Origin: CAZSDU01 sp964605775
Lineage (GTDB): Bacteria > Bacteroidota > Bacteroidia > Bacteroidales > FEN-979
Assembly (NCBI GenBank): GCA_964605775.1
Contig: CAZSDU010000025.1
Coordinates: forward strand, 1 to 42,929
Reading direction: 5' to 3'
Length of the DNA stretch: 42,929 nt
Position numbers and translations under genes: made by a program. Positions 24,497-33,067 of this stretch are shown here, in pieces (position 1 is the first letter of the stretch; every line of letters begins with the position of its first letter). Under the pieces are notes generated by a model, which was not told where the DNA came from, searched no databases, and saw only the letters and a list, made by a program, of their open reading frames with translations.

Positions 24497-27115
24497 TTAA
24501 TCGGCAAAGTCTCTGAAATCTTTCTTTTTATTCAGCTTCAGGTCCTGTAACACGGATGCTTTCACATTGATGGAAAAATTCCAGCTTTGCTGGGCTCCTT
24601 TTGGAATCCAACCAAACCTCATTTCCCAGCAATGCAGATCGCGGTATAGATCAATGGAAGTATAGGAAAGCTGTCCATTGACAAAATCCCATCCGGTTGT
24701 CAAACTGATTTTCCATTTTGGTGTTATGTTTAATTGACCGCTAAACCCCAGTGTTTGAACAATTTTTCCTTTCCTTTTTTTACTGCTGGCGTCAAAAGCT
24801 TTTGTATAGCTGAAATTATAGTTGATGCTGAAACTCCAGGGGATATCAAAATCCACGTAATAGTCATAATAGTCAATCACGTCCTGTCTTTCCTGGGGCG
24901 TTCCCTTATCTGGTTTTTTCTTACTCTTTACCTTGTCAGAGGAGAGGCTATAGTTCAGGCCGATATCCCATCTGGTATTATCCAGATTCAGCAATCTCCG
25001 GTGGGCTTTCCATTCCGTAACATTGATCCTGCGGTTCATGGAGTCATGTGCATAAATATCCCAGGAGCTGGCATATTGAATGGTAAGACCTTTAATAATT
25101 GAACTTCGGCCACTCATGGTCAATGGTGACCAGTTAAGGGAATCGCGTGCAAGATCATAGGAGATGCGGAAGGAGAAATCATCAATGAGCGCGATCTTTT
25201 TATATCCCGTGATGGTATCTTTCCTGTTTCTGACTTTCATTTCCAGGTTGTTGCTCAGGGCGATGGAGACCAGCCCTGATTTTTGTCCCGGAGGGCCACC
25301 GTAAATACCATTCTGGAATATTGAATATCGTTCGGGATTTACACGGTTGGTGTCGTTTTCGATATATTTCCAGTAACCCATGGTGGGGGAACCCCAGTTG
25401 GGGGTATAGGAGAAGCTGACAGAAGGGGTCAGCATATGCCGGATGGCCACAATGGGGCCTCCTTTAAACTGGTACATGCCATATAATCTGGTATTCAGGG
25501 AAGAGCTAACGCTGAAATCAAAGGCGTTGGCAAATCCATAAACCGTATCGGTTTTATAATATCCGGGAATGGTATCCGAAGCCGTAAGAACGGCAGGGAC
25601 AAATCGTTTTCTGATCGTGGAAAAGTACATACGGTCTGTCATATTCAGGGAGTTGGTCCAGTTGAAGTACTTCAGCACCCTGAAGGTTCCGCTGATGGGT
25701 ATGCTGTGCCGGATTCCGTTTTGCAGTTTTTTCTGCCAACCGGGTTTGAATATCAGGGAATCATAGGTATTGTATTGATTTTCCATATCCAGGTTATACT
25801 TTGTACTGATCTGTTCATACCAGCGTAACTTTCCTACCGGAATTTTACGTCGAAGGGGATAGAACTGGTTAACTGAAAAAGCGACCTGGGGGAGGGTAAC
25901 ATTGAATACTTTGGTCAGGGTGTTCTGACTATGACCGAAATTAAGGTTCAGAAAGTATTTACCGGCGAAATTGGTAGAATAGTTAATACTTGACTGAAAA
26001 GTATTGCTGAGGTAAGCCTCCGTGCTTGAGGATGGATTGTATTTATTGAAAGTGTTGCTGACGATGTTGACATTGGCGGAAAAACTGCTTCTCGGTCTGG
26101 CTTTAGGATCCTGGTTATGGGTCCATCGGATCCGGAAATCGTTGGATTTCTGAAAATCAGGAGAGCCATCCTCTCCGATACGGTTCTGGGCATAGCTGAG
26201 GTTGATCAGCCCATTGTAATGATACCGATGGTTATAGGTAAAGGTAGGCTTGATGGCCCAACTTCCGCGGGTGTATATGTCACCCTGGATTTTAAGGTCC
26301 ATGTATTGGTTGATTGCCCAGTAATAGCCCATATTTTCAAAAAAGAAACCCCGGTTATTCGATTCTCCGTAAGTGGGTAAGAGGATTCCGGAACGCTGAC
26401 CGGTACGGTTAGGGAAAAATCCGAAAGGAATCAGCAGGGGTGTGGGAACACCGGCGATTTCCATATAGGCAGGACCGGTAATAACTTTTTTCCCAGGGAT
26501 GACCTTTGCTTTGTTGAATCGGAAAGCAAAATGCGGATGTTCTTCCAGATCACAGGTCGTATAGGATCCATCCTTAATATAGGTGACGTCATTTTCCATT
26601 TTTTTTACAATGCTGCCATGCAGATAACCCTCGTCCTGTTTGGTAATAACGGTATTGATATACCCCCGCTTGGTTGTATAATTGTAATTGATCTTTTTGG
26701 ATTTGAATGTCTGGGAGCCTTCAGTAAATTCGGGCACTCCCTGGTCTTTCCCGGTGGAATCGGGAACTCCCTCCGCAAAAACATGATTTTTTGGAAAATC
26801 AATTTCCACGTAAGCGGCCTTCAGACTGATATCCTTATATTTGATATCGGCGTCCTGAAAGAGGTAAACTCTCTGTGACTTCAGGTCGAACCTGAGTGAA
26901 TCTTTGGAAGCGTAGTCCACTTTGGCTTCTAGCTTAGGTTTACTTTTAGGCTGTGTTTTCAGGCTGTCATCCTGTGATTTAGACACGGATGACAATGAAT
27001 CCTGCTTTCTTTGTCCGATCGTATCCTGGGCTTGAAGACCAAACAAGGGCCACAGGAGGATTAGGAAGAAAAAAAGAGAACGGAGGGAAGATCGTGTTAA
27101 TAATTTCGTTAACAA
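24497..27115 (-). CDS. lptD: LPS-assembly outer-membrane protein LptD
   Basis: This 872-residue protein has a signal peptide ending LFGLQAQ, then a low-complexity Ser/Lys linker (30-65), an OstA/LptA-like beta-jellyroll (about 70-200: DADIKYKDISLKAAYVEIDF) and a large C-terminal beta-barrel with LptD hallmarks (TPLLIPFGFFPNRTGQRSGI). It inserts LPS into the outer leaflet of the outer membrane. The start is a TTG at 27115; no ATG is available before the signal peptide. Together with LptG at 14 kb and the OstA-like protein at 29 kb it covers much of the LPS-transport path. Confidence 0.9.
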   Translation of the reverse strand: MLTKLLTRSSLRSLFFFLILLWPLFGLQAQDTIGQRKQDSLSSVSKSQDDSLKTQPKSKPKLEAKVDYASKDSLRFDLKSQRVYLFQDADIKYKDISLKAAYVEIDFPKNHVFAEGVPDSTGKDQGVPEFTEGSQTFKSKKINYNYTTKRGYINTVITKQDEGYLHGSIVKKMENDVTYIKDGSYTTCDLEEHPHFAFRFNKAKVIPGKKVITGPAYMEIAGVPTPLLIPFGFFPNRTGQRSGILLPTYGESNNRGFFFENMGYYWAINQYMDLKIQGDIYTRGSWAIKPTFTYNHRYHYNGLINLSYAQNRIGEDGSPDFQKSNDFRIRWTHNQDPKARPRSSFSANVNIVSNTFNKYNPSSSTEAYLSNTFQSSINYSTNFAGKYFLNLNFGHSQNTLTKVFNVTLPQVAFSVNQFYPLRRKIPVGKLRWYEQISTKYNLDMENQYNTYDSLIFKPGWQKKLQNGIRHSIPISGTFRVLKYFNWTNSLNMTDRMYFSTIRKRFVPAVLTASDTIPGYYKTDTVYGFANAFDFSVSSSLNTRLYGMYQFKGGPIVAIRHMLTPSVSFSYTPNWGSPTMGYWKYIENDTNRVNPERYSIFQNGIYGGPPGQKSGLVSIALSNNLEMKVRNRKDTITGYKKIALIDDFSFRISYDLARDSLNWSPLTMSGRSSIIKGLTIQYASSWDIYAHDSMNRRINVTEWKAHRRLLNLDNTRWDIGLNYSLSSDKVKSKKKPDKGTPQERQDVIDYYDYYVDFDIPWSFSINYNFSYTKAFDASSKKRKGKIVQTLGFSGQLNITPKWKISLTTGWDFVNGQLSYTSIDLYRDLHCWEMRFGWIPKGAQQSWNFSINVKASVLQDLKLNKKKDFRDFAD

Positions 27116-27145
27116 CTTCTTTTCTGAATTCCAGGGTTTATATTC

Positions 27146-27153
27146 TATCTTTG
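27146..27153 (+). promoter_or_regulatory. -7 promoter box of the amidase gene
   Basis: TATCTTTG fits TAnnTTTG exactly, in the divergent region between lptD and the amidase, about 80 bases before the amidase start. Confidence 0.55.
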
Positions 27154-27234
27154 TTTTGAAATCAAATTCAGAATAAAAAGGCGTTATAGACCGTTATTCT
27201 TCTGGTTTCAAAACTAATCAAAATATCAAGACAA

Positions 27235-28449
27235 TTGGTTTTTTTAAGATACTTTAACAAACGGCAGTCACGGATTTGGCTAATGACAGGCTTTTTGCTA
27301 TGTATACTGTTATTTTGTCCGGGTATTTCAAATCTATACGCACAGAAACGAAGCACAATCCGGAAAATTGTGATCGATGCCGGGCATGGTGGACACGATC
27401 CCGGTGCTCTGGGGCGGATAGCGAAAGAAAAAAACATCAACCTGGGTATCGCCCTGAAACTGGGGAATATGATCCAGCGGAATTTGCGGGACGTCAAAGT
27501 GATTTATACCAGAGACAGGGATTATTTCGTTGAACTGCATCGCCGGGCTGAAATAGCGAATGACAATAAAGCCGATCTTTTCATTTCCATTCATTGCAAT
27601 GCCAACAAGCAAAAAACCCTTAAGGGTTCAGAAACTTATGTCATGGGATTGCATAAATCACAGGCAAATCTTGAAATTGCCAAACTTGAAAATGCATCCA
27701 TCCTCCTGGAAACGGATTATTCTGCCCGTTATGAAGGGTTTGACCCGAACTCTGATGAATCCTATATTATTTTTTCACTTTATCAGAATTCAAATCTTGA
27801 TCAAAGCATGGAATTTGCTGCTGAGATCATGGATCAACTCGAATCACGCACGGGTTTGAATAACAGAGGGGTCAGGCAGGCAGGCTTTATGGTTCTTTAT
27901 AAAACGGCTATGCCTAGTGTCCTGGTGGAATCCGGCTATCTCAGTAATCCATCGGATGAAGCATTTCTGGTTTCCGACAGGGGTCAGGAATATATTGCCA
28001 CTGCCATCTACAAAGCATTCAAAAACTTTAAAGAGAAAATTGAGAATCCGGGTTCTGCGGAAACCCTGCTTTCCAAATCATATATTCCAAAACGGGAAAC
28101 AATCCAGGTCGTGAAACCAGCCTATGACAATTCTCCCGAAATAAAAAAGGAAAAGCCGGTAAAACAAGGATCATCCGAAAAGCTGTCCTTTCGGGTACAG
28201 ATCGCTTCTTCAAGCATGGATCTCGGATCCGAAGCGCCAAAGGTCACCGGGATCAGAGAAGTCAGGATGTACCGGCATAAAGGCATGTTCAAATATACGG
28301 TGGGAGATGAGGCTAAGCTGGCTGATGCTCAGCGTTTGCTGGCTGAAGTAAAGCGAAAGGGGATAAAGGATGCCTTTATCGTCATTTTCAGAGACAATGA
28401 ACGGATTTCTGAGGAGGAAGCAAATCGTTTGCTGGAAAAACGGAGGTAA
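27235..28449 (+). CDS. N-acetylmuramoyl-L-alanine amidase with SPOR-like tail
   Basis: This 404-residue Amidase_3 enzyme cuts the peptide from MurNAc in peptidoglycan. Zinc-site and catalytic motifs are visible: IVIDAGHGGHDPGA, HRRAEIAN, LFISIHCNA and LVESGYLSN. A signal peptide ends near LYAQ. Residues about 315-390 (LSFRVQIASSSMDL ... MFKYTVGDEAKLADAQRLLA) look like a SPOR domain that binds denuded septal glycan, so a cell-division role is likely. The TTG start at 27235 supplies a basic n-region for the signal; an ATG at 27283 would lack it. Confidence 0.9.
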   Translation: MVFLRYFNKRQSRIWLMTGFLLCILLFCPGISNLYAQKRSTIRKIVIDAGHGGHDPGALGRIAKEKNINLGIALKLGNMIQRNLRDVKVIYTRDRDYFVELHRRAEIANDNKADLFISIHCNANKQKTLKGSETYVMGLHKSQANLEIAKLENASILLETDYSARYEGFDPNSDESYIIFSLYQNSNLDQSMEFAAEIMDQLESRTGLNNRGVRQAGFMVLYKTAMPSVLVESGYLSNPSDEAFLVSDRGQEYIATAIYKAFKNFKEKIENPGSAETLLSKSYIPKRETIQVVKPAYDNSPEIKKEKPVKQGSSEKLSFRVQIASSSMDLGSEAPKVTGIREVRMYRHKGMFKYTVGDEAKLADAQRLLAEVKRKGIKDAFIVIFRDNERISEEEANRLLEKRR

Positions 28450-28453
28450 TTGT

Positions 28454-28461
28454 TAAATTTG
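28454..28461 (+). promoter_or_regulatory. -7 promoter box of the MCE gene
   Basis: TAAATTTG fits TAnnTTTG, 23 bases before the MCE start. TTTG at 28428-28431, 22 bases upstream, could be the -33 element. Confidence 0.5.
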
Positions 28462-28484
28462 TATGCTATTTAATCAGAACAACA

Positions 28485-29432
28485 TTGAAAATCAGGAAAG
28501 AATTTAAAATCGGGATTGTTTTTGTGATTGCCACAGCTATCCTGATCTGGGGTCTCATGTACCTGAAGGGCCTTGAACTGTTTAAAACCAGCAGGACATT
28601 CTATGCTTCATATGATCATGTCAACGGACTGGTGGTAGCCAACCCTGTTTCCATCAAAGGATTACAGGTCGGACAGGTGAAAAAGGTCTATTTTGATTCC
28701 AATGATCCCCAAAAGATCATTGTGGAGCTTTATATCCTGGGTGATTATCCCATCCCGAAAAATTCTTATGCCAGAATTTTCAGTTCCAGTTTGCTCGGAT
28801 CACGCGAGATTGAAATTATTCCAGGCGATTCAAAAGTTATGGCCATGGATAAAGATACCTTGCTGGCTCAAACTGAAGCAACCCTTGGAGAAGAAGTCAA
28901 CCGTCAGATCCTGCCCTTGAAGAGAAAGGCGGAAAACCTGATCAGCTCCATCGATACCGTAGCCACTATCATCCAGCAGGTATTGAATAAAAATACACGG
29001 GAAAATCTGGTTCAGGCCATTGAACATGTCAAACAAACCCTCGAAAATATTGCTCATACCACCCATAACCTGGATACCCTGATCGGATCCCAGCGGAATA
29101 ACCTGAGCGATATCATCATGAATTTTGAGTCCATTACTACTAATCTTAAACAGAATAACGGGAGAATCACCAACATTCTGAACAATTTTTCCAATATCAG
29201 CGATTCCCTGGCTAAAGCCAGAATTCCATATACCCTGGCACAGGTAAACAAAGCCGTGGCCGATGTGGATTCTGTATTAATCAGGATCAACAGGGGAGAA
29301 GGTACGGTCGGACAGCTTCTGAATAATGATAAACTCTATCAGGAAGTGGAAAAAGCTGCCCGGGATTTGAATTTGCTTCTGGAAGACATCAAAGCCAATC
29401 CCAAAAAGTATGTAAAGGTCTCGGTATTTTGA
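28485..29432 (+). CDS. MlaD-type MCE-domain protein
   Basis: This 315-residue protein has one N-terminal membrane helix (about 8-26), an MCE domain at 35-115 (HVNGLVVANPVSIKGLQVGQ, then SSLLGSREIEIIPG) and a long helical, coiled-coil-like tail rich in N/T/L repeats (130-290), ending GEGTVGQLLNND. Such proteins form hexameric rings that move phospholipids between the two membranes, bound to an MlaE/MlaF transporter that is not in this window. The start codon is TTG. Confidence 0.88.
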   Translation: MKIRKEFKIGIVFVIATAILIWGLMYLKGLELFKTSRTFYASYDHVNGLVVANPVSIKGLQVGQVKKVYFDSNDPQKIIVELYILGDYPIPKNSYARIFSSSLLGSREIEIIPGDSKVMAMDKDTLLAQTEATLGEEVNRQILPLKRKAENLISSIDTVATIIQQVLNKNTRENLVQAIEHVKQTLENIAHTTHNLDTLIGSQRNNLSDIIMNFESITTNLKQNNGRITNILNNFSNISDSLAKARIPYTLAQVNKAVADVDSVLIRINRGEGTVGQLLNNDKLYQEVEKAARDLNLLLEDIKANPKKYVKVSVF

Positions 29433-29477
29433 ACACCATCACGAGGCGAACAGGAAGTAAAACAGCGAAGGCCGGAT

Positions 29478-30986
29478 TCAGCGAATAAAAATATCCTCTT
29501 TACTGCGGGGACGATGATCATCAAGCCATTTAAAATTCTTCAGTTTTAAATCATAGGGAGAAATGTCTTTTTCCGGCCACATGGTGGCTGTCGGGCGGTC
29601 GAGGTAAGTGATGGTCTGGATTTCATTATGCTCGAGAAAGATCAGCATATCACTCGATACGGCTTTATTGATCCCGATCAGCGTCTTATCCTCTTCACGA
29701 ACATAATATATGGTCTCCGCATTTCCCAGCACATTAACCTTATAAATTTCCTTGTTCCTGAATTTCGCCATGATGTTCCGCCCTTTGATCTGGTTGAACT
29801 TATTGGTGTCGTCCTGAGAGATGATGAAGGCAGCATTGAAAAGCTTCAAAGAATCGGGCTGACCTCCGGCCATGGTCATGGTCATGGAATCAGCCGTCAA
29901 CTGATTTTTATCCGACCAGACCACCGGATCATGGTACATGGTCATGGAAGAATCCTTTCCGTGATAAACCAGGGAATCTGCCTTGCCCTGAAGATCGTCC
30001 CGGAAAAATTTCATCTTATAATAGCAAAAAATGTTTTTAATATTTTGGGCAGTATCGAAGGTCGCTCTTACCGTATCCGAATGCATGAAAAGGGAATCAT
30101 TGTTATCGATCATGATCATCTGGGCACGATCTGTCATGAATGCAAATCCTATTTTTCGCTGGATTTCACCATAATTCCCCTTTAAAATGACATTCTGGGT
30201 CGTGTCTTTAAGGAAGGCATTCTGAAAGACCTGACCAAAACCGTTTTTTCGCTCGTAATAAAGACTGTCACCGGTGAGATACTGGTCTTTATGAAAAATC
30301 TTTGCTTTTTCCCGGAAACGGGCGACATCTGTCCGGGTATCGTACCAACCGTTTTCACAGTAGATGGAGTCCTCTTTATCCATACTTACGATATCCGAGG
30401 GTCCATAAAAATAGGAGGTTTCCGTAACGGTATTATACATCAGGGTATCCGAACGCATGATATATTCAGGGTTGATCAGCATGACCTTATGCTTAAAAAA
30501 GAACTGTTTCAGGTCGGTATAATAATATCCATGCTTGCTGACAAGGATATTTTTATCGTTGACGATTTTCCCCCAGTAATCATATTGGGCGATCCGTGTA
30601 TTCCGGTCATAAACGAGGGTATCCGTCGTCAGTATGGTCTGGTTATCAATCAACCTGACATTGCTAAATATCCTTGCAATCTTTGTATTGCCATCGTATT
30701 TCAGGGAATCCCCGAACATATTCAGGGTGTCGCTGATACGGATATGCACATTGCCAAATGCGAGCACATTGTTCAGGGATTCGTTCATATAGGCTGAGTC
30801 GCAGTATAGATTAGCGCTGTCGTGGGTAAATTTCACATGACCAATAATCCGCTGGACGTCCTTGAAATCCTTGTTGTATTCCCAGGTATTGGCGCTATCC
30901 AGGATGATCTTGGTCCGCTCCTGGGCAAAGCCGGAAAAGCAAAAAGAGAAAACGAACAGGGGGATGGCAAACCTGATTCCTGACAT
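29478..30986 (-). CDS. OstA-like periplasmic LPS-transport protein (LptA-like)
   Basis: This 502-residue protein has a signal peptide (FAIPLFVFSFCFSGFAQ) and repeated OstA/LptA-type beta strands (NVLAFGNVHIRISDTLNMFG, DSLKYDGNTKIARIFSNVRL). The repeats run through most of the protein, making it much longer than E. coli LptA. In Bacteroidota such long OstA-like proteins are thought to bridge inner and outer membrane. It converges with the MCE gene. Confidence 0.82.
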   Translation of the reverse strand: MSGIRFAIPLFVFSFCFSGFAQERTKIILDSANTWEYNKDFKDVQRIIGHVKFTHDSANLYCDSAYMNESLNNVLAFGNVHIRISDTLNMFGDSLKYDGNTKIARIFSNVRLIDNQTILTTDTLVYDRNTRIAQYDYWGKIVNDKNILVSKHGYYYTDLKQFFFKHKVMLINPEYIMRSDTLMYNTVTETSYFYGPSDIVSMDKEDSIYCENGWYDTRTDVARFREKAKIFHKDQYLTGDSLYYERKNGFGQVFQNAFLKDTTQNVILKGNYGEIQRKIGFAFMTDRAQMIMIDNNDSLFMHSDTVRATFDTAQNIKNIFCYYKMKFFRDDLQGKADSLVYHGKDSSMTMYHDPVVWSDKNQLTADSMTMTMAGGQPDSLKLFNAAFIISQDDTNKFNQIKGRNIMAKFRNKEIYKVNVLGNAETIYYVREEDKTLIGINKAVSSDMLIFLEHNEIQTITYLDRPTATMWPEKDISPYDLKLKNFKWLDDHRPRSKEDIFIR

Positions 30987-31006
30987 GTTTCATATAATAT
31001 CTCCTG

Positions 31007-31014
31007 CAAAGCTA
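31007..31014 (-). promoter_or_regulatory. -7 promoter box of the OstA-like gene
   Basis: Minus-strand TAGCTTTG fits TAnnTTTG, 20 bases before the ATG at 30986. An AGGAG sequence lies between box and start. Confidence 0.55.
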
Positions 31015-31056
31015 ATGAAATCTTGAGGAAATCCTTTTCCGTATTCAAGAAATCCC

Positions 31057-31064
31057 TAATTTTG
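31057..31064 (+). promoter_or_regulatory. -7 promoter box of gatE-gatD
   Basis: TAATTTTG fits TAnnTTTG. Predicted transcription start near 31071 favours the gatE ATG at 31097 over the TTG at 31079. Confidence 0.5.
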
Positions 31065-31096
31065 AAGGCCTCTATTAATTGCTACTACGCTTCAAC

Positions 31097-33067
31097 ATGA
31101 AACAGAAATTTGACCCCAAACACAATCATGCCAATACCCGGAAAGACATCGGTTATATCCCGCGCAAAAAAGCCGGTCTTAAAGATTACCAGCGCATTGG
31201 TTTTATGTCGGGACTGGAAGTTCATCAGCAATTGCTGACCAAAGAAAAATTATTTTGTCATTGTCCCGCCGGGATTTATCAGAAAGCCGAGGATTTTGAT
31301 GCCGAACTGATCCGTCACATGCGCCCCACTTTATCGGAGCTGGGTGAATATGATGGCACGGCCCTGATGGAATTTAAAACCCGAAAAGAAATCATCTACC
31401 GGATCAAAAATGAAACGGCCTGTACCTATGAAGTTGATGATACTCCGCCTTTCCCACTGAACAGAGAGGCGCTGGATATTGCCCTCGAAATTTCGCTTTT
31501 GGCCAAACTGAAAATTGTCGGGGAAGTTCACATCACCCGGAAGCAGTATCTTGATGGCAGCATTCCGACAGGTTTTCAGCGTACAGCCATCATCGGCGTG
31601 GAAGGAGAGATCCCCCTGAAGAATAAGAAAATAAGGTTGATCCAGCTCAGTCTTGAAGAAGACTCCTGCAGGGAAGTCTCGGATATTGCACATACCCGTG
31701 TTTACCGTACCGACCGCCTGGGTATGCCCCTGATTGAGACCGTCACTTACCCTGATTGTTCCACACCGGATGAGGTGAAAGAAGCCTGTGATTATATTCG
31801 TTTCCTGAACCGTAGTACCGGTAAAGTTAGGACAGGCATCGGTGCAGGAAGGGAAGATGTCAACGTCAGTTGCAGCGGGGGGACTAGGGTGGAAATTAAA
31901 GGCGTAGCCCATACCCGATGGATTCCTGAATTGACACATAACGAATGTTTTCGTCAGTGGGCTTTGCTGCATGTCAGGGACTTACTCCAGAAAAAAGTTG
32001 AGGAACCGAAAAAATGGAAGATCCAGCCCCGTGAGCTGAATTTTTATATGTTTGCTTTCCCTTGCCAGGCCATCGTGGAAGCAGAGCGTCAAGGGTATAA
32101 AATAATGGGGGTCAACCTTCCTGATTTTCAGGGAATACTTTCCCACTTCACCCAGCCCGGAAAAATGTTTGCCAACGAAATCAGTGAACGTCTGAAGGTC
32201 ATTGCCTGCATTGAGCAGCCGAACATGATCCACAGCGAGGAAATGGAGGTTTCTATTGCTGAAAACGACATGGATAAGATCAGGGCGGTTTTGAAAGCGA
32301 AAGAAACCGATGCCCAGATCATTTTCTGGGGGCCTGAAGCCGACCTTAAAACTGCCCTTGAAACCATAGAAGAACGTTGTTTGATGGCTTTTACAGGTGT
32401 TCCTAACGAAACCCGTAAAGGCTTACCAGACGGGACGACGATATTTGAACGGGTGCTCCCTGGCGCTGACCGCATGTATCCGGATACCGATTCAAAACCC
32501 ATTCCCCTGGCCGATTCACATATCACCAGATTATCGGAAAAACTGCCTACGGATATTGTCGAACGTTACCGCCAGCTTAAAAAATGGGGAATTCCCGAGG
32601 ATACTTATTATTATATTTTCACTAAGAATCATTACCCGGTTATTGAAAAAATTGTCCGGGAGCTGAAGGTGAAACCTGTATTCGCCGGTACTTTTTTCGG
32701 GCATTACATGAAATGGGTGGAAGGTCATTATCACTGCCCTGGGAAATTCAATTTTAACCTCATCTACGAGTTGTTCCGGTTCATGCTTGAGAACAAACTC
32801 AGCCTGGAGCTGATGAAGCTGATGATCCCGGTGATCTATGAGCACCCCAAAATGGATTTTGAATCGGTGCTGACCAGCATAAAATTCAAAAAAATTACAG
32901 GAGATGAGATTCTGACCCATATTCCTTTTCTGAAGAAAAAATTCAGGACCATCCGTAAGTCGGAAATACAAGAACATGAAGAAAACTGGATCATGGGCCA
33001 GCTAAGGACCATGGCAGTCGGTAATATCTCACTCAATGAACTCAAAAAAGCAATTTCAGAAAACTAA
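31097..33067 (+). CDS. gatE: Glu-tRNA(Gln) amidotransferase subunit E, archaeal type
   Basis: This 656-residue GatB/GatE-family protein transamidates Glu-tRNA(Gln) to Gln-tRNA(Gln). The signature GLEVHQQLLTKEKLFCHCP near residues 35-53 is the GatE form (GLEIHQQL...KLFC). The middle part (about 260-430) fits the AspRS-like insertion that marks GatE and is missing from GatB, and a helical YqeY-like tail ends the protein. Length suits GatE, not the roughly 480-residue GatB. It overlaps gatD by 32 bases, so the order is E then D. GatDE is considered an archaeal system; its presence here implies ancient or lateral transfer. Confidence 0.9.
   Translation: MKQKFDPKHNHANTRKDIGYIPRKKAGLKDYQRIGFMSGLEVHQQLLTKEKLFCHCPAGIYQKAEDFDAELIRHMRPTLSELGEYDGTALMEFKTRKEIIYRIKNETACTYEVDDTPPFPLNREALDIALEISLLAKLKIVGEVHITRKQYLDGSIPTGFQRTAIIGVEGEIPLKNKKIRLIQLSLEEDSCREVSDIAHTRVYRTDRLGMPLIETVTYPDCSTPDEVKEACDYIRFLNRSTGKVRTGIGAGREDVNVSCSGGTRVEIKGVAHTRWIPELTHNECFRQWALLHVRDLLQKKVEEPKKWKIQPRELNFYMFAFPCQAIVEAERQGYKIMGVNLPDFQGILSHFTQPGKMFANEISERLKVIACIEQPNMIHSEEMEVSIAENDMDKIRAVLKAKETDAQIIFWGPEADLKTALETIEERCLMAFTGVPNETRKGLPDGTTIFERVLPGADRMYPDTDSKPIPLADSHITRLSEKLPTDIVERYRQLKKWGIPEDTYYYIFTKNHYPVIEKIVRELKVKPVFAGTFFGHYMKWVEGHYHCPGKFNFNLIYELFRFMLENKLSLELMKLMIPVIYEHPKMDFESVLTSIKFKKITGDEILTHIPFLKKKFRTIRKSEIQEHEENWIMGQLRTMAVGNISLNELKKAISEN

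Noticed and set aside
24497..27115. LptD gene as a TonB-dependent receptor
   Set aside because: There is no plug domain or TonB box, and the OstA jellyroll plus the LIPFGFFP motif identify LptD.
29628..30185. Long open frame on the plus strand opposite the OstA-like gene
   Set aside because: The OstA strand repeats and signal peptide on the minus strand explain the coding signal; the plus-strand frame lacks any recognisable motif.
31331..31972. Long open frame on the minus strand opposite gatE
   Set aside because: The plus-strand gatE motifs are unambiguous and the minus-strand translation shows no family features, so it is a shadow.
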